This document shows positions 16,433-25,433 of a DNA stretch of 49,776 nt, piece after piece. The stretch covers positions 1-49,776 of the forward strand of contig JBCBGY010000007.1 in the NCBI GenBank assembly GCA_038526275.1, written 5' to 3'. Each line of letters opens with the position of its first letter. Within the stretch, counting starts at the first letter, position 1. The notes under the pieces are model-generated. The model searched no databases, was not told the DNA's origin, and saw nothing but the letters and a program-made list of their open reading frames with translations. Position numbers and translations under genes: made by a program. Source of the stretch: 188UL27-1 sp038526275 (GTDB lineage: Bacteria; Pseudomonadota; Alphaproteobacteria; Rhodobacterales; Rhodobacteraceae).

Positions 16433-18931
16433 TTATGAAGCATGCCGCCACTCTGGATTGGCAGAGCCACCATCGCCAGCGGCGGTCGCCAGACGGAAGG
16501 CGGCGACCGCCGCTGTCAGGTTCGAGGCTTCGGCACGAAGTGTCAGCACGGCTTCATTTGTCTCGGTGAAGACAGCCACGTTTTGCTGGGTTTCCGTGTC
16601 TAGTTCCGCGGTCGATCTTGCGATCTCCTGAATTCCAGTTGAAGTGTCATTTGAAACCGACACAATCTCGTGCAATTTTTGGGTCGCATCGTCGACGCCG
16701 GCCACGATCGTTTTTAAGGCTTCTCCTGAACTGTTCACCAACTCCACCCCGCTTCGGACGTTGCCCGTCGAAGTTTCCACGAGATCTGCGATCTTTTTGG
16801 CGGCCACTGACGAGCGTTGGGCGAGGGCTCGAACCTCGGAGGCCACAATAGCAAAGCCTCTTCCTGCGTCGCCGGCACGGGCCGCCTCGACACCCGCATT
16901 CAACGCCAAGAGGTTGGTTTGAAAGGCGATTTCGTCGATAACTTGCAAGACCTTGCTGATCTCGTCAGAGGACGATTCGATCTCATTCATCGCGCTGATC
17001 GTACGAATGACCACGTCGTTGCCGGTTTTTGCCATCTTCGCGATATCTTCGACGGCAGCGCGTGCTGTCTGCGCGGAATTCTCTGCCGACTGAACAAGGT
17101 TGGTCATCTGGTCGAGTTCTGCAGCCGTCTGTTCAAGGCTGGACGCCACCTGATTTGATCGAGCAGAACCGTCTTCTGTCAGGGCGGTAATTTCAGTGGA
17201 CGTTCCATCGACTTTTTCAGCCGAGACAGTTACATTTTGCAGGGTTTCGGACAGGCTGGCGGCCGTATGGTTCATTGTCTGGGCAATGTCTTCAAAGATG
17301 CCCGAAAAATTTCTCGGCATACGGTAGGTCAAGTCGCCGTTCGCGATGTGTCCAAGCGCAACGCGCACTTCCCCGAGCCCGGCATCGGCTATTTCTCCGA
17401 TGCGGTTCATCCCATCGCAGATCTCACGAAAGATACCGTCCTTGTCATCAACGGTTAGACGTCGGCCGAAATCACCGGCGGCACAGGCCTCCACGACTTC
17501 CGCTATTTCTGCGGCGGCACGGCTTTCTCGCTTTTGGCGGGCCTCGGCCTCTGCTTTTGACTTCGCAGCCTGCTCTTCCCGACGCACTGCATCATCCCGC
17601 TCTTTTCTGGCTTGCTTCGCTTCCGACTCTCGCTGCCGTTCTGCGGCCTCCTTCGCTTCGGCCTCCGCAGCCCGTGCCACCGCCAGCGTCTCCTGAAAGG
17701 CGCTGACTGTCGCCGCTAACTCTCTGATTTCCTGGTGTTCTTTACGGTTCTCGCGGACCCTGACATTGACATCGCCCGACGCCAGGCATTTGAGAATACG
17801 CGTCGTTGCTCCGAACAAACCAAAGACACGGTGCTTCAACGAGAAGTAAATGGTGATAAGACCCACGAGCGATATCAAGGCAAAGCTGCAGCTTGCCAGG
17901 GCAGTGTAAATCGCTTTTTTTTCAATGCTTTGCCATTCAGAGACGAGAGTGTCACCACTATCTTGCGATAGATCCTCCATCACGCCGAGGGCAGTGTTGG
18001 AGAAGACAAAGAAGTCGGGAAAGTTAATGGCGTAGTTGGGAACCTCTCCTGGAGGCGTTGCACGAGAGACATCTTCCAACTCTTTGACAAGGCTTCCATA
18101 TTGCTGGAAATATACCTCCTCCGCTGCCGCGATATCTTGAGTGATGTTGGACGGTAGGCCGGTGATATTGCGAACACTGTTGCCGAGAGCGTACCAAGCC
18201 TCTTCCGCGCGGCCATTGTTCAAAGTGGAGACTGCCAGGTCAGCCTCGCTTATGGTTTCCTGGTTCAAAGTGGCAATCGCAAAATAGGTTCGTGCCCTTC
18301 CGCCAAACTCCCGCACTTCCCATGATTTCAGTTGAACCGCTCGCAGTGCTTTTGTGACCGGTGTGCCGACACCTTCGCGGTTTCCCAAGAGTTCTGTTGC
18401 ATTCTTGAGATTGACGACTTCGCGCTTGAGTTCCAGTGGCAGTTGATAGGAGCGCGCGGGGTCACGGTCGACAATGGGCACTGCCAGCAGGGCGTCGACT
18501 TCTTGGCGCAATTCTGCAACCCGTTGCAGGCTGTTCTGGGTTTGGTTGATGTAGTCTTGCCGGGTTGGCAGGCTGGTGACTAACTCAACCTGCCGCAAGG
18601 CTTCTGCGAGACCAATGTCGGCAGTGCTGCGTTGCTCTGAAACTATGTCACGAAATTCAGACGGAACAGGCCCGGGAAATGCCAGTGCGACTTGAATCAC
18701 GCTTCGTTCAAGCGACATCGCTACTGTCGCGCTAACTGCTGTCGTTTCGATTTTTCCGAGTTGGGCCGCCTGGCGCACATCTCTGAGCTCGCGAACAGAC
18801 TGATATGCCGTGTAGCCGCCCAAGGTCGTCATGAACAACCCAAGGATCACGAAAACAAGCAGGAATGCTGAAGAGAGTCTCACTAGTAATCCTTTGGCGA
18901 ATCGCACTCGATTAGACCCTAGGACTCGCAT
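16433..18931 (-). CDS. Transmembrane methyl-accepting chemotaxis protein
   Basis: 832 residues. Membrane segment 1 is at about 18-40, a large mostly helical periplasmic region at 41-340, membrane segment 2 at about 341-363, then HAMP (LASGDVNVRV), a long charged coiled coil (about 420-480, rich in K, E and A), a second HAMP-like unit (GDFGRRLTVDDKDG and NGDLTYRMP) and the signalling hairpin IAFQTNLLALNAGVEAARAG with GFAIVASEVRALAQRS. No CheR-binding pentapeptide is visible at the C-terminus. The start is 63 bases after the stop of the DppC-like permease gene on the same strand, so the receptor may belong to the transporter operon and sense its ligand, perhaps through the binding protein; that is inference. 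Confidence 0.9.
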   Translation of the reverse strand: MRVLGSNRVRFAKGLLVRLSSAFLLVFVILGLFMTTLGGYTAYQSVRELRDVRQAAQLGKIETTAVSATVAMSLERSVIQVALAFPGPVPSEFRDIVSEQRSTADIGLAEALRQVELVTSLPTRQDYINQTQNSLQRVAELRQEVDALLAVPIVDRDPARSYQLPLELKREVVNLKNATELLGNREGVGTPVTKALRAVQLKSWEVREFGGRARTYFAIATLNQETISEADLAVSTLNNGRAEEAWYALGNSVRNITGLPSNITQDIAAAEEVYFQQYGSLVKELEDVSRATPPGEVPNYAINFPDFFVFSNTALGVMEDLSQDSGDTLVSEWQSIEKKAIYTALASCSFALISLVGLITIYFSLKHRVFGLFGATTRILKCLASGDVNVRVRENRKEHQEIRELAATVSAFQETLAVARAAEAEAKEAAERQRESEAKQARKERDDAVRREEQAAKSKAEAEARQKRESRAAAEIAEVVEACAAGDFGRRLTVDDKDGIFREICDGMNRIGEIADAGLGEVRVALGHIANGDLTYRMPRNFSGIFEDIAQTMNHTAASLSETLQNVTVSAEKVDGTSTEITALTEDGSARSNQVASSLEQTAAELDQMTNLVQSAENSAQTARAAVEDIAKMAKTGNDVVIRTISAMNEIESSSDEISKVLQVIDEIAFQTNLLALNAGVEAARAGDAGRGFAIVASEVRALAQRSSVAAKKIADLVETSTGNVRSGVELVNSSGEALKTIVAGVDDATQKLHEIVSVSNDTSTGIQEIARSTAELDTETQQNVAVFTETNEAVLTLRAEASNLTAAVAAFRLATAAGDGGSANPEWRHAS

Positions 18932-18994
18932 CCTTAGATTAGGTTAGCTCCCCATCTTCATCCGCCCGTCCGCCTTTGGCGGCAGCTTTCGGCT

Positions 18995-20428
18995 TTAGTC
19001 TTTCAGGCTTTCTTCGCGCAAGCCGTCGGCCAACAGATTGAGGCCCAAGACGAGGCTCATCAGTGCAAGGGCCGGTGGCACCAGCGGGTGAATGTAGACC
19101 GCGATCAATTTGCGTCCGGTATTGATCGTCGATCCCCAGTCGGGGCTTTCAGATTCCAGGCCGAGGCCAAAGAAGCCCAAAGTCCCAAGAAGAATAGTGG
19201 TGTAGCCGATGCGCAGGCAGAAATCGACGATCAGCGGGCCCCTTGCATTGGGCAGGATCTCCCACAGCATCGTGTACCAGACGCCTTCACCCCGCGTGTG
19301 TGCTGCCGCCACGTAGTCTCGCGTTTTGATATCGAGCACCAATCCGCGAACGATGCGGAACACGGTTGGCGAGTTCACGAAGACAACAGAGACAAAGACG
19401 ATCAGGAAGTTACCCTGCAGATTGAATAGATCCAGCCAGCTCGGCAGAAAGTTCCAGATCGTGCCCGGCGTCGACAGAAGCGACAAGTAGAGCCATCCGC
19501 CGCCGCCGATTACGGCCACCAGGATTGACGTATTTACAGTGGGCTGCGTGTGAAACTTCGAGTGAAACAGGATCGCCAGGAACAGGATCGGAAAGAGGAA
19601 CAATACCGCTGCCATGTAGATCGGCAGCCCTGTATCGACGATCTCTGGGGTCACCAGAAGGTAGAATAGCAGGATGACCGGGAAGGCGAGGATCAGATTG
19701 GCCAGAAACGACAAGACCATGTCCAATGTGCCGCCGAAGAACCCCGCAGGCACGCCCAGGCTGATGCCAACCATAAAGGCAAACATTGTGGCCAGCGGGG
19801 CGATCACCATGACCCAGGTGCTGCCATGGACGACCCGGCTAAATACGTCACGGGTCAGGGCATCACCGCCCAAGAGGTACCATTGATATTCGCCTTCCTC
19901 CGCGCCGCGCAGCGGCGTGCCGGGCACTTTGTTCTTCATGCCTGATGCGATGTCCAAGGGGCCGTGGGTGGCGATCAGCTCGGCGAAAAGGCCGGTAAAG
20001 ACCCAGAACAGGACAATGCCAGCCCCAATGGCGCCGATGGGCGAACAGACGACTTTGCCCCAAAGGCCCAGTCTTTTTCGGAAGGCATAGGAAAGACCGA
20101 AGGTTAACCCCAGCGCGATCCAAACCGGCAGAAGGCGGGTGGAAAGCGCGCCGATAATGCCTTTCTCCGGGATGCCGGGCACCAGAATGCCGCCGATCAG
20201 GTAAGCCAGGATCGCTGCGATGAAGAGATAGAAAGCCCCTTTGGTGGCAATGGAGGCATAGTCTGCAGGACCACGGGCGACAGTCAGCACATTGCCAGAG
20301 CCGCCGGTCGTGACGAAGGCCGAGACGGTGATCTGCACCAGCGTGGTTACGATCAGCGCAGCCGTGGCGAGCAGGAGGATTGGGTTCAGGTAGGGGCCTA
20401 AAATGCCTGTCCAAGTGAGCGGTTCCAT
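18995..20428 (-). CDS. ABC transporter permease, DppC/OppC type, enlarged
   Basis: 477 residues against about 300 in ordinary DppC proteins. The extra length is an N-terminal block of about 150 residues with several membrane segments (PILLLATAALIVTTLVQ, GAFYLFIAAILAYLIGGIL, VWIALGLTFGLSYAF) and a hydrophobic insertion in the middle (IYMAAVLFLFPILFLAILF, ILVAVIGGGGWLYLSLL). The standard binding-protein-dependent transport domain is present, with the ATPase-contacting EAA loop AAAHTRGEGVWYTMLWEILP. It forms the inner-membrane channel with the DppB-like partner, whose stop lies 13 bases upstream. No ATPase gene is nearby. Confidence 0.88.
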   Translation of the reverse strand: MEPLTWTGILGPYLNPILLLATAALIVTTLVQITVSAFVTTGGSGNVLTVARGPADYASIATKGAFYLFIAAILAYLIGGILVPGIPEKGIIGALSTRLLPVWIALGLTFGLSYAFRKRLGLWGKVVCSPIGAIGAGIVLFWVFTGLFAELIATHGPLDIASGMKNKVPGTPLRGAEEGEYQWYLLGGDALTRDVFSRVVHGSTWVMVIAPLATMFAFMVGISLGVPAGFFGGTLDMVLSFLANLILAFPVILLFYLLVTPEIVDTGLPIYMAAVLFLFPILFLAILFHSKFHTQPTVNTSILVAVIGGGGWLYLSLLSTPGTIWNFLPSWLDLFNLQGNFLIVFVSVVFVNSPTVFRIVRGLVLDIKTRDYVAAAHTRGEGVWYTMLWEILPNARGPLIVDFCLRIGYTTILLGTLGFFGLGLESESPDWGSTINTGRKLIAVYIHPLVPPALALMSLVLGLNLLADGLREESLKD

Positions 20429-20441
20429 CGCGTGCTCTCCC

Positions 20442-21527
20442 TCAGCTGACTCGGATCCGTGGGTTCAGAAACACATATCCCACGTCCGAAATAAGTTGCG
20501 TGACCAAGACCACGATGACCGCCACGACCGAGAGGCCCAGCAGCAGATTGATGTCGTTATTGCTGGCGGCCAGAACCACCGTCCACCCGAAGCCTTTGTA
20601 ATTGAACAGAGTCTCAACGATCACCACGCCGTTCAAAAGCCAGGGGAATTGCAGCATGATCACCGTAAACGGGGCGATCAGCGCATTGCGCAGCGCATGT
20701 TTCAGGACGATGGCCCGAAAGCTTTGCCCCTTTAGACGTGCGGTGCGGATATATTGGGCGGTCATGACTTCGGTCATGCTCGCGCGGGTCATCCGGGCGA
20801 TATATCCCATACCGTAAAGCGCGATGGTGATGACCGGCAGCGTGAAGTTTTCGAACGTGATGTTTTCCATCGCCGAGGCGGCGGAGCCCTTGAAGAGCGT
20901 CTTGCCTTCGATCCATCCCCATTCGGCAAGGATCGGGGATAGCCCGAATTTCGACGAGGCCAGGAAGGCGATGAAGATCACGCCGGACACATATTCCGGC
21001 GTGGCAGTCGAAGCGATGGAGAAGGTGGAAAGAGAGCGGTCTGTGCCGGATCCCTCCCGCATGCCAGACAGGACGCCCACGACCAGGGCCATGGGCACCA
21101 TGACGACCATCACCCAAAGCATTAACCAGCCTGTCAGGGCCAGCCGCCGCAAAGTGAGTTCAAGAACAGGTTCGCCTGCAACCGTCGACATGCCCCAGTT
21201 GCCCTGGAGCACGCCGCAGAAGCGCGGCGCATCTTCCCGCGTGCCACCCGGCGCAATGCAGCGCCCGGTTACAGTTCCATCATCGTTTTCGTGGATGAAG
21301 CCCGGCGCGACACCAAGCCATTGGCCATATTTGATGAACAGGGGTTCGGAATGTCCGTTCCGTTCCAGCCAACTGGCGACCTGTTCGTCGGTCATCCGTT
21401 GGTTGCCTTCGGATTTCGCGAGTTTTTCCAGGTTCGGTGACAGGTTGGTCAGGAAGAAGACAATGAACGTCAAGCAAAGGGCTGTCAGCAGCATAATGCC
21501 CACGCGACGGAACAGGAATTGGACCAT
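20442..21527 (-). CDS. ABC transporter permease, DppB/OppB type
   Basis: 361 residues. It has an N-terminal membrane segment (IMLLTALCLTFIVFFLTNL), a periplasmic region with two Cys in GRCIAPGGTREDAPRFCG, and five further membrane segments. The EAA loop reads RTARLKGQSFRAIVLKHALR. This is the standard first permease of oligopeptide/nickel-type importers. AGGGAG precedes the ATG. It lies between the binding-protein gene and the DppC-like gene. Confidence 0.92.
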   Translation of the reverse strand: MVQFLFRRVGIMLLTALCLTFIVFFLTNLSPNLEKLAKSEGNQRMTDEQVASWLERNGHSEPLFIKYGQWLGVAPGFIHENDDGTVTGRCIAPGGTREDAPRFCGVLQGNWGMSTVAGEPVLELTLRRLALTGWLMLWVMVVMVPMALVVGVLSGMREGSGTDRSLSTFSIASTATPEYVSGVIFIAFLASSKFGLSPILAEWGWIEGKTLFKGSAASAMENITFENFTLPVITIALYGMGYIARMTRASMTEVMTAQYIRTARLKGQSFRAIVLKHALRNALIAPFTVIMLQFPWLLNGVVIVETLFNYKGFGWTVVLAASNNDINLLLGLSVVAVIVVLVTQLISDVGYVFLNPRIRVS

Positions 21528-21584
21528 GGAACTCCCTGAAGTTTTTCGATTTTCGGGCAGAGTGCGCGCCTGACGTGGCGCGGT

Positions 21585-21606
21585 GGGGCCGCCAGGCGGC
21601 GACCCC
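21585..21606 (-). other. GC hairpin between binding-protein and permease genes
   Basis: GGGG ... CCCC enclosing CGCC and GGCG lies 13 bases after the stop of the substrate-binding protein gene and before the first permease gene. Hairpins here are common in importer operons and protect or attenuate the message so that more binding protein than permease is made. Only the base-pairing is seen. Confidence 0.4.
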
Positions 21607-21618
21607 GTGTGGCGTCAC

Positions 21619-23283
21619 TTAGGCGGCAAAGCCAAGCTTGTGGATGTGGATTTCGAAGCTTGGATGCATTTCCGCGCCAACAATGCCCGACTTGTAGTGG
21701 CGGTAGAGTGACTGCCAGTAGGGCTGAATGATCACCCCTTCATCCTGCATGATGAACTGGATCTTCGCCATCACTTCGCGCCGCTTGTCCGCATCTGCGA
21801 TGGAGGAGGCTTCGGCCAGCAGTGCGTCGAACTCCGCGTTGGCAAAGCCAGATTCGTTCCATGGGACACCGGATTTATAGGCCAGCGCCAAAACCTGCAC
21901 GCCAAGTGGCCGCTGGTTCCAGTTGGTCGAACTGAACGGATATTTCGCCCAGTCGTTCCAGAACGTATTGCCCGGCAGGATCGACCGGTTCACCTTGAAA
22001 CCGGCATCACGCAGCTGTGCGGCGACGGCATCTGTGGTGTTCTTACGCCAGTCGTCATCGATGGAGACCAACTCATGCTCGTAGTCGAGCATACCAGCTT
22101 CTTCCATCAGTGCCTTTGCGGCCTCCGGGTCGAACTTGACGGCTTCGATTTCGGCATATTCCGGGTGCAGTGGCGAGACATGGTGGTTTTCAGCCACCGT
22201 ACCGTTGTCGTTAAAGCCAAGCTCCAGACAAACGGCATTGTCGACAGCCATGGCCAAGGCTTGGCGGACCCGCTTATCAGCGTAGGGCGCTTTGCCGTCC
22301 ACTTCAGCCTGTTGGTTCGTCCGGATGACAATAGTGTTCGCGGTAGACACTTCGGACCGTTCCCAGCCGTCATATGTGTCGAAAATATCAACGAACTCGC
22401 CGTCCATCCGATAGGTCAGATCGAATTCGTCAGCCTCGGCACCGGCTGCGATCGCCGCATAGTCCGTGCCAAAATCGACATACTCAACGCGATCGAGATA
22501 GGCGCCGTTGCCTTCGTCCCACCAAGTGTGATCGGCGTTACGCACGACCACACCTTTGACACCAACTTCCAGGCTTTCAGGCAGGTAAGGGCCGGTACCA
22601 ACAGGATTGGTGAGCATCGTATCCGCCGTGAAGGAGGAATGGACAATCGCTGCAGGATAGTCGGCCATGCCGGGAATCAAGGTGATGTCTGGGCGCGACG
22701 GACGCAAGACGACGGTGTGGGTGCCCACGGCTTCGATCGCGCCTTCCCGGGCCTGACCGCTATCCGCATCAACCAGCGAATCCATCCGGGAGGCCATGGA
22801 ATTGCCTTCCAGCGTCGTGTCGCACCAGCCGGTGATGTTGCGAACCACATCCTCGGCGGTGAAGTCGTCACCATTGTTCCACTTCACGCCTTGGCGCACG
22901 TTCAATGTGATCTCGGTGGCGTCGTCGTTGACTTCCCAGCTTTCGACCAGACGTCCTTCGAAGGAGCCATCCACATTGATCTGAACGAGATATTCCAGCC
23001 AACCGCGCGTAAAGTTGGCGATTTGCGACCAGTCATAGGTGCGTGGGTCCTTTAGTTCCCGCACTTCGGTCTGCACACGCAGCGTGCCGCCGGTCGTGGC
23101 ATGGCCCGCGGCTTCGACCGGTTGCGTTGCCCCGATCAGGGCATAGGCGGTTGGCGTTGCAACGCCTAACGCTGTGGCGCGTGTCAGAAACTCCCGCCGA
23201 CCCAGAAGGCCAGCTTTGTGCTCCTTGGCATACATGAGCGCCGCCGGATGGGCGGAAGTTCCTGTCAAATCGCTACGGCTCAT
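21619..23283 (-). CDS. ABC transporter substrate-binding protein, family 5 (oligopeptide type)
   Basis: 554 residues. The N-terminus has a twin-arginine signal: GRREFLTR (Arg29-Arg30) followed by a hydrophobic stretch and a VEA-AG cleavage region, so the protein is exported folded to the periplasm. Family-5 features include VRQGVKWNNGDDFTAEDVV, YPAAIVHS, VGTGPYLPESLEVG and DKRVRQALAMAVDN. The ligand may be a peptide, opine or other solute and cannot be read. First gene of the transporter block; GGGAGA precedes the ATG. Confidence 0.93.
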   Translation of the reverse strand: MSRSDLTGTSAHPAALMYAKEHKAGLLGRREFLTRATALGVATPTAYALIGATQPVEAAGHATTGGTLRVQTEVRELKDPRTYDWSQIANFTRGWLEYLVQINVDGSFEGRLVESWEVNDDATEITLNVRQGVKWNNGDDFTAEDVVRNITGWCDTTLEGNSMASRMDSLVDADSGQAREGAIEAVGTHTVVLRPSRPDITLIPGMADYPAAIVHSSFTADTMLTNPVGTGPYLPESLEVGVKGVVVRNADHTWWDEGNGAYLDRVEYVDFGTDYAAIAAGAEADEFDLTYRMDGEFVDIFDTYDGWERSEVSTANTIVIRTNQQAEVDGKAPYADKRVRQALAMAVDNAVCLELGFNDNGTVAENHHVSPLHPEYAEIEAVKFDPEAAKALMEEAGMLDYEHELVSIDDDWRKNTTDAVAAQLRDAGFKVNRSILPGNTFWNDWAKYPFSSTNWNQRPLGVQVLALAYKSGVPWNESGFANAEFDALLAEASSIADADKRREVMAKIQFIMQDEGVIIQPYWQSLYRHYKSGIVGAEMHPSFEIHIHKLGFAA

Positions 23284-23457
23284 TACGTTCTCCCGTTGAT
23301 ATGTGTGGATGGCTGCGCTCGGCCCCGTTTGTTCGGGCTCGTCCAGCGCAATGGCTTACGGCCAGGTTGTTGATTTCCCCAATTCTCACTCCCTGTCGCA
23401 ATTCGGCACAGGAAAGGGAGTGCAGTCAACGGCCTAGCCGAAGTATTGGCCTGTTTG

Positions 23458-23484
23458 CGACATTTTTTATGTCGGAAAACGACA
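23458..23484. promoter_or_regulatory. Operator candidate: three CGACA/TGTCG half-sites upstream of the transporter genes
   Basis: CGACAT-TTTTT-ATGTCG at 23458-23474 is followed by GAAAA and CGACA (to 23484), so TGTCG is shared by two overlapping inverted repeats. It lies about 175 bases upstream of the binding-protein gene, in the 284-base gap after the AraC-type regulator. The regulator is a plausible binder. The outer palindrome recurs at 16401. No other feature was identified in 23284-23567. Confidence 0.45.
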
Positions 23485-23567
23485 CAAGTTTCGAGGCCCG
23501 CCCAGAAAAAACTCCATTAACGCTGCGTAAATGGCGGATAGGAGACGCAAGACGAGCGCCTGTCGGG

Positions 23568-24392
23568 CTAGCGTAGGGGCTGCAGGCGGAACTCTGATGG
23601 GGTCAAACCGGTCCGTGCCCGGAAGGCTCGGGTGAAATAGGCCGAACTGTTGAAGCCCAGCACCTCTGCCACCCGGCGCACGGGCAGCTTGGTCTCGATT
23701 AGCAGCCGCCGTGCCTCAAATGTGATCCGGTCGGCCAGAATCTCCGAAGCCGGTCGGCCACAGGTTTCCCGGCAGACCCGACTCAGATGAGTGGGTGTGA
23801 CGCCCAATGCCTCGGCATAGTCGCTGATATTCTGGCCCGTGAACAGTTGGTCTTCGACAAGCGCCGTAAAGCGGGCGGCGAGGTTCACCGCGCTTTGTGG
23901 GGCTATTCGTACCGGATTGGGCTGAGTCTGCTGCCGCTCCAACCAAACGGACAAAAGCCCGCAATAATGCATCAGGGCCTTGTCCCGCGCCAATCGGTCA
24001 GCATTCTGTTCGCGCGTGATCGTCTCAATCAAGGCGTTGAGTTCGGCCTGCTCCATCACATCACGAATGCGGAAATGCAGGGTCTGATCCGGCAGATCTT
24101 GGCCCGTCCCGAAATAGATTGCTGTGCCGAAAAGCTGCGAGATGCTTTCGAACCCATGCATCGTGCGGGGCGGCAGGAAAATGGCATTGTGAGCCCCAAA
24201 ACCGCTGGTCGTGCCCGCAATGGTGATCCGGCCCTGGCCCCGGGTGAGCCACATCATAATGGGCATGCGATAGCTGCGCATGGCCGTTGCCCGCCAACGG
24301 CCACCGGATGTCAGGTGCTGAATGGGCACCAGACGAAGGCTTTCATTGGGCGGGTCAGGGATGACCTGACGAAGGGGATGTGACTGCTCCAT
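23568..24392 (-). CDS. AraC-family transcriptional regulator, cupin N-terminal domain
   Basis: 274 residues from ATG 24392; the frame opens earlier with a TTG at 24428, and neither start has a strong ribosome binding site. The N-terminal half is a cupin-like sensor (MWLTRGQGRITIAG, AIFLPPRTMHGFESI). The C-terminal half is the AraC double helix-turn-helix: ISDYAEALGVTPTHLSRVCR, FEARRLLIETKLPVRRVAEVL and FNSSAYFTRAFRARTGLTPSEFR. It lies on the same strand just upstream of the oligopeptide-type transporter genes and is the natural candidate for their regulator, possibly through the CGACA/TGTCG half-sites at 23458. Confidence 0.87.
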   Translation of the reverse strand: MEQSHPLRQVIPDPPNESLRLVPIQHLTSGGRWRATAMRSYRMPIMMWLTRGQGRITIAGTTSGFGAHNAIFLPPRTMHGFESISQLFGTAIYFGTGQDLPDQTLHFRIRDVMEQAELNALIETITREQNADRLARDKALMHYCGLLSVWLERQQTQPNPVRIAPQSAVNLAARFTALVEDQLFTGQNISDYAEALGVTPTHLSRVCRETCGRPASEILADRITFEARRLLIETKLPVRRVAEVLGFNSSAYFTRAFRARTGLTPSEFRLQPLR

Positions 24393-24488
24393 GCCCAAAT
24401 GACGGCCCGGAATCACGTTTCGAATCAAGCCTCTTTTGGGGAAACCGGCAGATTCGAGCCTGTCGCCAAAAAGACTGTGGCGGTTGCG

Positions 24489-25355
24489 TCAACCTAGTGT
24501 TTCTGCTGCCACGGGTCGCCATTTTTTCATTCTGGACCGGAACCAGGTGCGTTGACGCTTCGCATATTGGCGCGTGGCCAGTGTTGCAGCGCTTTGAGCC
24601 GTCTCCAGATCCATTTCTCCGCGCAAATGGGCGATCAATTCGGCGGCACCGATGGCTTTGGCCGAAGGTTGGGCCGGATCCCAGTGTGCCAAATTTGCAC
24701 GGGCTTCTTCCAGCGCGCCGAGTTCCAGCATCTGTTCGAATCGCTGCGCGATTCTCTTGCCGAGCCAGTCCTTGTCAGCCGTCACCAAGAAAGGCTGTGC
24801 CCGATGCAAGGGCAGGGCGGCGGGGCCCGTATCGTCCTGCCAGTCCGCCAGCGGACGCCCCGTGGCCCGCAAAACCTCCCAGGCGCGCTGCACCCTGGCG
24901 CGATTGGCCGTATCGATCCGGCTGCGGGTGCGGGCATCGAGTTCTGACAATAAAACGGGCAGGGGGCGTTCATCTCCAGCGCACCGAACGTCAGCCGGCA
25001 CCGGCGGGATCTCTGCCAATCCATCCGTGAGGGCCGCGAAGTTCAGTCCTGTGCCGCCGACGATAATCGGAAGTTGCTCAGACAGCAGGGGTTTGACTTC
25101 ACGCAGCCATTCCCCGGTGGAATAGGCGTGATCACCGTCAACATGACCGTAAAGGCGATGGGGCGCCGTGGTTTCATCAAAAGAGCTGGGCCGTGCTGTT
25201 AGCACCCGCCAGTTGCCGAAAACCTGCAACGCGTCGGCATTGATAATGACACCGTCCAACATTTCTGCCAGTCGCAGGGCCAGTGCGGACTTGCCGCTGG
25301 CTGTCGGTCCGGCGATCAGAACTGGGCGTTCCCGGTCAAGATGGGACAGATCCAC
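24489..25355 (-). CDS. miaA: tRNA dimethylallyltransferase
   Basis: 288 residues, slightly short but complete. It transfers a dimethylallyl group to adenosine 37 of tRNAs that read codons starting with U. The P-loop GPTASGKSALALRLAE is near the N-terminus, then IINADALQVF (family motif DSxQ-like; here NADALQ), YGHVDGDHAYSTGEW, PIIVGGTGLNF and LATRQYAKRQRTWFR at the C-terminus. The start is a GTG with GGGGAG upstream. It is divergent from pyrH, with the two starts about 80 bases apart. Confidence 0.93.
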   Translation of the reverse strand: MDLSHLDRERPVLIAGPTASGKSALALRLAEMLDGVIINADALQVFGNWRVLTARPSSFDETTAPHRLYGHVDGDHAYSTGEWLREVKPLLSEQLPIIVGGTGLNFAALTDGLAEIPPVPADVRCAGDERPLPVLLSELDARTRSRIDTANRARVQRAWEVLRATGRPLADWQDDTGPAALPLHRAQPFLVTADKDWLGKRIAQRFEQMLELGALEEARANLAHWDPAQPSAKAIGAAELIAHLRGEMDLETAQSAATLATRQYAKRQRTWFRSRMKKWRPVAAETLG

Positions 25356-25433
25356 GGTTGCTCCCCATTGAACCCCGGTGGCTTTTCAGACATGGGTGGC
25401 GCACCGCCAGACACCAATACGAAAGGGCAGGAT

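Noticed and set aside
18932..18960. TTAG repeats (TTAGATTAGGTTAGC) before the transmembrane chemoreceptor as a CtrA site
   Set aside because: Spacing and last base do not fit TTAA-N7-TTAAC; the tract is better read as a short chance repeat.
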